Source: Candidatus Hodarchaeota archaeon (GTDB taxonomy: Archaea > Asgardarchaeota > Heimdallarchaeia > Hodarchaeales > YT1-057). Taken from it: a stretch of DNA of 13,551 bases. Where the stretch lies: the NCBI GenBank assembly GCA_016839955.1, contig JAEOTI010000239.1:1-13551 (forward strand). Reading direction: 5' to 3'. Every line of letters starts with the position of its first letter. Within the stretch, counting starts at the first letter, position 1. This document shows, piece by piece, positions 6,812 through 11,600 of the stretch. The translations under genes and the position numbers were made by a program. A model generated the notes under the pieces. That model had not been told where the DNA came from. It did not search any database and saw only the letters and a program-made list of their open reading frames with translations.

Positions 6812-7099
6812 CTAATGATAGGTTATAATAAATGAGTCAAATGATTCATCAGTTTTTTCTGAATAATGATAGGAGTAAGGTCTCGCCACTTTTGACATCA
6901 ATGTCTTTATTTCTGGATCAGTAATTGGGGTTCCTTGTAGAAATGAGAGAAAATCTTCTATTCTTTCCTCTCCAAAGTAAACTAGTGCCCTTAACAGACG
7001 GAATTGGTCTATTCTTATATCATATGTGAGCTGTAACTTAGCTTGTAGTTTTTCTAATCGTTCTTTTCCTTCCTCATCAATTTTTACTGTGAGAGACAT
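6812..7099 (-). CDS. Small uncharacterised protein, possibly ribbon-helix-helix DNA-binding
   Basis: 95 residues, highly charged. The opening MSLTVKIDEEGKERLEKLQAKL gives a short strand followed by a long amphipathic helix, then a second helix (IDQFRLLRALVYFG). This strand-helix-helix order is that of ribbon-helix-helix repressors and antitoxins, but no diagnostic motif settles it. The C-terminal half (ITDPEIKTLMSKVARPYSYHYS) is unrecognised. The ATG at 7099 has AGGT seven to ten bases upstream. The gene ends in two TAG codons in a row. It is divergent from the AOR gene, and the shared upstream region holds a 10-bp inverted repeat close to its start, which would suit self-regulation. No toxin-like partner is adjacent. 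Confidence 0.6.
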   Translation of the reverse strand: MSLTVKIDEEGKERLEKLQAKLQLTYDIRIDQFRLLRALVYFGEERIEDFLSFLQGTPITDPEIKTLMSKVARPYSYHYSEKTDESFDSFIITYH

Positions 7100-7159
7100 T
7101 TAAGTTACCTGGTATCTTAAGCTACTGAATATCCTATAGACTTTTCGATAATTATTATC

Positions 7160-7190
7160 ATAATAGAATGATTGTGAATTATTCTATTAT
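7160..7190. repeat. 10-bp perfect inverted repeat, candidate operator
   Basis: The sequence ATAATAGAAT (7160-7169) is the reverse complement of ATTCTATTAT (7181-7190), with 11 bases between. It lies 61-91 bases upstream of the small divergent protein and directly next to a 13-base palindrome, GATAATTATTATC (7147-7159). The position fits an operator for that possible ribbon-helix-helix protein or for AOR. Function inferred. Confidence 0.4.
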
Positions 7191-7442
7191 CCTAATGAAA
7201 GTTATTTTCTATTCTTGTATTGAGTTACATTACGCTGGAGCGATTAATTTTTTTTTAAATCCAGATAAAGTACCAATCTAACACCTTCTTTAACCATTAA
7301 CAGTAACAATCCTCAATTAACGTCTAACTATTTTCTTTCTTGATTAAAATAACATATTTCAGGTTTCATGTTGTAATGTAGTATCGCGTTATGGTTTATT
7401 TTCCTAACGACATGTAAAAGCACATAGGTGATTGTTTTTCAC

Positions 7443-7475
7443 AATAACAATTTTTCAGTAGTAATCATTGTTATT
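7443..7475 (+). repeat. 9-bp inverted repeat in the AOR leader
   Basis: AATAACAAT (7443-7451) pairs with ATTGTTATT (7467-7475) around a 15-base loop, ending 10 bases before the AOR Shine-Dalgarno. A further ATTGT/ACAAT pair (7431-7435 and 7441-7445) lies just upstream, so ATTGT-type elements cluster here. Operator or RNA hairpin; role unknown. Confidence 0.4.
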
Positions 7476-7485
7476 CAATCTTAAT

Positions 7486-7492
7486 AGGAGGT
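7486..7492 (+). promoter_or_regulatory. Shine-Dalgarno AGGAGGT fixing the TTG start of AOR
   Basis: AGGAGGT ends six bases before the TTG at 7499. It is a near-perfect match at ideal spacing and the main reason to accept TTG as the start; the next in-frame ATG is codon 10, inside the conserved first strand. Confidence 0.75.
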
Positions 7493-7498
7493 CTATTC

Positions 7499-9262
7499 TT
7501 GGAACCCCGCATTATTAGAATAAATATGACTGATCTAAGTATTAAAGAAGAATCATATCCAGATAAGTATAAAACATTTGGTGGGAGGGCTTTAACATCT
7601 AATATAATTTTTAATGAAGTCGATCCTATTTGTCATCCATTAGGACCTAATAATAAAATTGTGTGTGCACCAGGAATTGTAACTGGCACAAATGCACCAT
7701 CTAGCGGTCGTCTATCAATAGGTGGAAAAAGTCCACTCACTGGTGGAATTAAAGAAGCCAATGCTGGAGGTATTACAGCTCAGAAGTTAGCTAAACTTGG
7801 AATTAAAGCAATTATTATTGAAGGAAAAAATAAGGATCCAGGTGATAAATGGTGGAATCTACACATCACAAAAGAAAAAATCGAACTTGTTGACGGAGCA
7901 TGGGCCTATCAAATGGGACTTTATGATTTAATTCAAAAAATTTGGGAGAAATATCCTAACAAACCAGGTATTATTGGTTGTGGCCCAACTGGTCAAAGAT
8001 TGTTAAAAGCAAGTGGAGTGTTTGGAAACAATATCGAAAATTCTGATCCCGGGAGATATGCTGGACGTGGTGGGCTCGGAGCTGTTTTTGGTAGCAAACG
8101 ATTAATCGCTATTATCACTGATGACACTGATGGAGAACAACCAGCACCTATTGAAACTGAAAAATTTGAAAAAGGACGTGTTGCATTAAGAGATGCCTTA
8201 TTAGGCCATGCAGTCACTGGAAAAGATGGTGGTCTTCAAAACTATGGTACTAACATTTTACAGAATATTATAAATGAAGCTGGTGGGCTTCCAGTTCGTA
8301 ATTGGACTAAAGGACAGTGGGATGGTGCTGCAAAGATTTCCGGTGAAGCTGTTCAAGAATTAGTAAAAAAAACCAAAGAAAAATTCGGTGATAAAGCAGA
8401 GGCTGAATATGCTCATGCTTGTCATCCAGGGTGTATTATGAGATGTTCGAACGTGGTTCCTGATGCAGAAACCGGAAAAGCCATTGTTTCTCCATTAGAA
8501 TATGAATCTGCATGGGCTCTTGGATCTAACACTGAAATTGACAATTTAAAAGATGTTGCAACTCTCAATCGAATATGTAATGACATTGGACTTGACACAA
8601 TCGAAGCAGGTAACATTTTATCCGTAGCTATGGAAGATGGAATTATTCCCTTTGGAGATGGTTCAAAAGCTATTGAACTGTTAAAAGAATGTGCTAAAGG
8701 AACACCCATGGGTAACGTTCTCGGTTCTGGAGCCTTAACAGTAGGGGATACTTATGGTGTTACTCGTGTCGCACATGTTAAAGGCCAGTCACTTCCAGCT
8801 TATGACCCCCGCGCCATCAGAGGAATTGGAGTTACTTATGCCACTGGTCCTATGGGTGGAGATCACACCCAGGGCTATACCATTGCAGCAGAAATTCTTG
8901 GGATCAAGGGTGAAGTCACAGATCCACGAGCTCTTGAGAAATCAGAACTATCTAAAGCCTTTCAGGCGACTACCGCCTTTATTGATTCCACTGGATACTG
9001 CTTATTCATAGCTTTTGCAATTCTGGATGTAGATGATGGTTTCAAAGGATTCCTTGACTCTGTGAGTGCTATGGTAGGTCAAGAAATAGATGCAGTCGCA
9101 TATGGTAATGCCGTACTTGCGAAAGAACTCGAATTTAACCGTAAAGCTGGTTTTACCAAGGCACATGATCGTTTACCCGAATTTTTCAAATTAGAAGCTC
9201 TACCTCCCCATAATGTAACTTTTGACGTTACAGAAGAAGAATTAGACAAAGTCCATCAATAA
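7499..9262 (+). CDS. aor: Aldehyde:ferredoxin oxidoreductase family tungsten/molybdenum enzyme
   Basis: 587 residues, close to the usual length of about 600. AOR enzymes oxidise aldehydes to acids and pass electrons to ferredoxin using a bis-pterin W (or Mo) centre and one [4Fe-4S] cluster in the cytoplasm. Seen here: GGRALTSNIIFNE near the start; GRLSIGGKSPLTGG at 70-83; RYAGRGGLGAVFGSKRL at 186-202, the pterin-contact stretch; the cluster cysteines C308, C312 and C316; the second pterin stretch CNDIGLDTIEAGN at 360-372; GGDHTQG at 453-459 with the proposed proton-transfer histidine; and DSTGYC with C501. The first three cysteines are spaced CX3CX3C, not the CX2CX3C of the crystallised Pyrococcus AOR, so it belongs to another branch and its substrate cannot be named. 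The start is TTG, backed by AGGAGGT. Two MoaD/ThiS-like genes follow after a terminator-like hairpin. Confidence 0.93.
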   Translation: MEPRIIRINMTDLSIKEESYPDKYKTFGGRALTSNIIFNEVDPICHPLGPNNKIVCAPGIVTGTNAPSSGRLSIGGKSPLTGGIKEANAGGITAQKLAKLGIKAIIIEGKNKDPGDKWWNLHITKEKIELVDGAWAYQMGLYDLIQKIWEKYPNKPGIIGCGPTGQRLLKASGVFGNNIENSDPGRYAGRGGLGAVFGSKRLIAIITDDTDGEQPAPIETEKFEKGRVALRDALLGHAVTGKDGGLQNYGTNILQNIINEAGGLPVRNWTKGQWDGAAKISGEAVQELVKKTKEKFGDKAEAEYAHACHPGCIMRCSNVVPDAETGKAIVSPLEYESAWALGSNTEIDNLKDVATLNRICNDIGLDTIEAGNILSVAMEDGIIPFGDGSKAIELLKECAKGTPMGNVLGSGALTVGDTYGVTRVAHVKGQSLPAYDPRAIRGIGVTYATGPMGGDHTQGYTIAAEILGIKGEVTDPRALEKSELSKAFQATTAFIDSTGYCLFIAFAILDVDDGFKGFLDSVSAMVGQEIDAVAYGNAVLAKELEFNRKAGFTKAHDRLPEFFKLEALPPHNVTFDVTEEELDKVHQ

Positions 9263-9266
9263 TCTT

Positions 9267-9295
9267 GGAAGACTCTACTCTTCTTCCCCTTTTTT
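9267..9295 (+). terminator. Hairpin plus T-run directly after AOR
   Basis: GGAAGA (9267-9272) pairs with TCTTCC (9282-9287) around a 9-base loop and is followed by CC and six T's. It begins four bases after the AOR stop. The form is that of an intrinsic terminator or an attenuator between AOR and the first MoaD-like gene. Confidence 0.5.
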
Positions 9296-9326
9296 CTAAC
9301 AAAATAATTGCTAATACTGTAAACTA

Positions 9327-9334
9327 TTTTATAC
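9327..9334 (+). promoter_or_regulatory. Possible TATA box of the first MoaD-like gene
   Basis: TTTTATAC lies about 60 bases before the ATG at 9394. It is framed by an 8-bp inverted repeat, AATAATTG (9303-9310) and CAATTATT (9334-9341). Together with the hairpin after AOR this suggests that the two MoaD-like genes can be transcribed separately. Inferred from sequence only. Confidence 0.3.
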
Positions 9335-9393
9335 AATTATTCTGCTTTTTCTGTAGAATAGGTTTTCTTCCTTTTAATCCTATAACAAAGATT

Positions 9394-9723
9394 ATGGATA
9401 CTCTGAAATTGCTAGAAATCCGTCTTTTTGGAAAATTCAGACAGTTTGCTGATAATTCCAGTCCTAGTGGTAATTCTATTTTACGTTTAGAAGAAAAATC
9501 TGAAGAAACATTATCTGAATTAATACAAAGGATTGGAATTCAACCTGAAGAGTTAGGGGAATTATTCATCAATAGTCAAGTCTCCAATAAAGATGCAATA
9601 ATCCCTCCAAATGCCAGAATTGGGATTTTTCCTCTCGGAATGCACTTACTTTGTGGTGGTCAACATTTGAAAGGCCATGGTTATATAACAAAGAGACCCA
9701 CGAATTCTCAAAAATATTGGTAA
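9394..9723 (+). CDS. MoaD/ThiS-like beta-grasp (ubiquitin-like) protein with C-terminal extension
   Basis: 109 residues from the ATG at 9394. The fold reads as a beta-grasp: strand LLEIRLFGKFRQFAD (7-20), the helix SEETLSELIQRIGI (36-49), then strand LFINSQVS and the RIGIFPL strand (75-81), corresponding to 'd.iaifPpv.GG' of MoaD/ThiS sulfur carriers. The diglycine is C87-G88-G89, but 20 residues follow (QHLKGHGYITK...), rich in His, Gly and Lys. A normal MoaD ends at GG, so this tail must be cut off, or the protein works differently. The frame is open back to a TTG at 9265, which would add 43 low-complexity residues; the domain and the ATG argue against that. Next to AOR it probably serves W/Mo-pterin synthesis or an AOR-linked ubiquitin-like role. 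Confidence 0.7.
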   Translation: MDTLKLLEIRLFGKFRQFADNSSPSGNSILRLEEKSEETLSELIQRIGIQPEELGELFINSQVSNKDAIIPPNARIGIFPLGMHLLCGGQHLKGHGYITKRPTNSQKYW

Positions 9724-9742
9724 GGTAGAAGTTGAGAGAACA

Positions 9743-10012
9743 ATGCAAATAAAGGTAAAATTATTTGCTACTCTTCGAAAATTTGGACCAGTGGGTTTAG
9801 AAATTGGTGAAAGTTTCTTAGTACAGGGGAAACTAGGCTGGACAATAAATAATCTGATCCAATCTCTAAAAATACCTTCAGAGTTAGCCAAAATTATAAT
9901 GGTTGATGGTATTCACAGAAAACATGATTATCCTATACCCGAAACTGGAGCTTTAATAGCAATTTTTCCTCCAATTGGGGGAGGATATACTTCCAATTAC
10001 CCGGGTGCTTGA
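9743..10012 (+). CDS. MoaD/ThiS family sulfur-carrier protein
   Basis: 89 residues. A clear beta-grasp sulfur-carrier pattern: QIKVKLFATLRKFGP (2-16), a helix at WTINNLIQSLKI (33-44), MVDGIHRKHDYPIP and LIAIFPPIGGG (71-81), the last being the hallmark 'iaifPPvaGG'. MoaD donates sulfur for the molybdopterin dithiolene after its terminal Gly is adenylated and thiocarboxylated by a MoeB/ThiF-like E1. Here eight residues (YTSNYPGA) follow the triglycine, so exposure of the Gly would need processing. It starts 19 bases after the stop of the other MoaD-like gene and is probably co-transcribed with it, serving the AOR cofactor. Its 3' end overlaps the convergent MFS gene by 16 bases. ThiS-like or ubiquitin-like (SAMP) roles are alternatives. 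Confidence 0.8.
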   Translation: MQIKVKLFATLRKFGPVGLEIGESFLVQGKLGWTINNLIQSLKIPSELAKIIMVDGIHRKHDYPIPETGALIAIFPPIGGGYTSNYPGA

Positions 10013-11343
10013 GTAGGAGTTTTATCTGTATCTAGGTCTGAGTCAAATTCGATAGGATGAGGTTGCGGTATTTCGGAGTACATCATCTTTATAGCAATGT
10101 ACGAAAGAATTGAACCAACCAACGCTAATAATGCTAAGAAACAAAGTGTTACTGGAACTCCATGATTTGTAATGAGAATCCCTCCAATAATGACAGATGG
10201 GATACTAAATAAACGCATTAGAGTTGGTACTAGTGAATAAACACTGTTTCTGTTTTCATCGGGAACATTATCAAGAAAAACGCGTTGTTGAAGAATTCCA
10301 GAGATGTTCATCCAGATAAGGCTTATAGAAAAGATACCTATAGTTCCTGCGATTGCTAGTGGTTCGAATTGTTTGTTTTCAACTGGAAAAACTAAAGTCA
10401 AGATGATGAATAAGGGGAAGAAGATGAGAGTAAAAATGAATTGCAGTTTTGGTATCCATTTAGTTTCGAGTTTTGCACCAAAATTAGCTGCATAGAAAAT
10501 TGCAGGTAATCCAATGATCCAAGCTATAAATCGAAAGGCCCCAGCTCCACCATCAGATCCAGTATAACCAAAATATAAAGGAAAGAGGATCATAGCGCCC
10601 CACACAGACCATAACATATCAAAGAAACAAAGAGCTAAGATGAAAACAAGTAAGGCCTTATTTCGAGTAACAACCTTAATTCCTCCGCCTAATAATTTCA
10701 CATAATTCCGAACCGATCGTTGTGGGCGTTCTAATTCAGGAAAATCATTAATGAAGAAGAGAAGGAAAAATCCAATCACTATCATAGTAACTGCTTGAAA
10801 AGCGAAGACTACTTGACGGAAATACACTGTTGCGAGGAAGCCTCCAATTAAGAAGGCAATTGCACCAGTTACACTAGTAATTAGGTTCCAACGGCCAAAA
10901 AAGAACCGGTAGGTCACTCGATCTGGGTCCGCTTCATCTACTGCGATTTTATAGTTATTGTCAAACCATGATATTAATGCTCCTGATTCCTGAGAGGCAG
11001 CTATGGCCTGAAGACAATAAACTATGAAAAAAGTTTCAAAAGAACTATCTAAAGCCAATAATGCAAGTGAGAGACCAAATGTAAGGAAAGCAGTAAATAA
11101 TATCCACTTCTGACCAATCCAATCACCAATGGCTCCAGAGGGATAATCCAATGTTGATTGGAGTAAAAACGACACTGCTAGTAAGAGACCTAGTTTTTCA
11201 TATCCTACAGCATCAATAACAAAAAGGACATAAAAAGTGTCGGATAGGCTCCAAACGAACTGCATGAATATTACAGCTATCACTATTTTCTGAACTAGTG
11301 ATTGAGCTCGATTAGGTAGTTGGTCAGTCCGTAAAAGAACCAT
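9997..11343 (-). CDS. Major facilitator superfamily (MFS) transporter
   Basis: 448 residues with about 12 hydrophobic transmembrane segments, split by a charged central loop (NDFPELERPQRSVRNYVKLL, about 194-213) into two six-helix halves. The loop after the second helix reads DYPSGAIGDWIGQKW, a good fit to the MFS signature motif A (GxxxDxxGRR). The C-terminus is a short acidic cytoplasmic tail (FDSDLDTDKTPTQAPG). The substrate cannot be predicted. The ATG at 11343 has no Shine-Dalgarno in range; a strong AAGGAGG lies about 31 bases upstream, and the frame is open through that region (IIILFRPL before the Met), so a non-AUG start is conceivable. The gene is convergent with the MoaD-like gene and divergent from the beta-helix gene. 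Confidence 0.85.
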   Translation of the reverse strand: MVLLRTDQLPNRAQSLVQKIVIAVIFMQFVWSLSDTFYVLFVIDAVGYEKLGLLLAVSFLLQSTLDYPSGAIGDWIGQKWILFTAFLTFGLSLALLALDSSFETFFIVYCLQAIAASQESGALISWFDNNYKIAVDEADPDRVTYRFFFGRWNLITSVTGAIAFLIGGFLATVYFRQVVFAFQAVTMIVIGFFLLFFINDFPELERPQRSVRNYVKLLGGGIKVVTRNKALLVFILALCFFDMLWSVWGAMILFPLYFGYTGSDGGAGAFRFIAWIIGLPAIFYAANFGAKLETKWIPKLQFIFTLIFFPLFIILTLVFPVENKQFEPLAIAGTIGIFSISLIWMNISGILQQRVFLDNVPDENRNSVYSLVPTLMRLFSIPSVIIGGILITNHGVPVTLCFLALLALVGSILSYIAIKMMYSEIPQPHPIEFDSDLDTDKTPTQAPG

Positions 11344-11373
11344 TAAAGGTCTAAAGAGGATGATGATAAATCG

Positions 11374-11380
11374 CCTCCTT
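11374..11380 (-). promoter_or_regulatory. Strong Shine-Dalgarno AAGGAGG, misplaced for the MFS ATG
   Basis: On the minus strand AAGGAGG lies six bases before an in-frame ATC (11367-11365) and 30 bases before the ATG at 11343. A TTATAA at 11405-11410 would place transcription start near 11382, which leaves room for this site as the true ribosome site. Confidence 0.4.
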
Positions 11381-11551
11381 TATGGGCTACAGAACTACAC
11401 AAAGTTATAACCATTTAGGTTTGTGAGTTTTCATTTTTTATAATTTTAATCGAAAATTCTGACATTAACACTCAATTACACTTGCTGAAAAATAATAATA
11501 AAGGCTCTCAATACTCTGTTTGACTATTAAAACGAAACTGCATTTTTAGTA

Positions 11552-11563
11552 TTATATTTAAAT
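11552..11563 (+). promoter_or_regulatory. TATA box of the beta-helix gene
   Basis: TTATATTTAAAT is a strong archaeal TATA match, ending 37 bases before the GTG at 11601. Transcription would start near 11580-11588, giving a short leader that carries the AGGGTG ribosome site at 11588-11593. Confidence 0.5.
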
Positions 11564-11600
11564 GAAGAATCAACCTTTTAGATAAACAGGGTGGCACGGG

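Larger units (their letters stand above)
7100..7498. other. 399-base divergent intergenic region upstream of AOR
   Basis: This AT-rich gap separates the small divergent protein from AOR. It holds a GATAATTATTATC palindrome (7147-7159), a 10-bp inverted repeat (7160-7190), a run of nine T's followed by AAATCC near 7247-7259, a 9-bp inverted repeat (7443-7475) and the AOR Shine-Dalgarno. A 28-codon ATG frame at 7195-7281 is present but lacks a Shine-Dalgarno and is not called. No tRNA or other RNA gene was recognised. Several TATA-like stretches exist and I could not choose between them. Confidence 0.5.
11344..11600. other. Divergent promoter region between MFS and beta-helix genes
   Basis: 257 AT-rich bases between two divergent starts. 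They hold the misplaced Shine-Dalgarno and TTATAA on the MFS side and a good TATA box on the beta-helix side. No further gene or RNA was recognised; the short ATG frames present stop within about 15 codons. Confidence 0.5.

Noticed and set aside
7993..9011. Frames on either strand inside the AOR gene
   Set aside because: Out-of-frame or antisense shadows of the conserved AOR coding sequence.
9265..9393. Longer N-terminus of the first MoaD-like protein from TTG 9265
   Set aside because: The extra 43 residues are low-complexity, lie across a terminator-like hairpin and a TATA-like site, and precede a normal beta-grasp start at ATG 9394.
10304..10495. Plus-strand 63-codon frame inside the MFS gene
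   Set aside because: Antisense to transmembrane-coding sequence, with no supporting signal.
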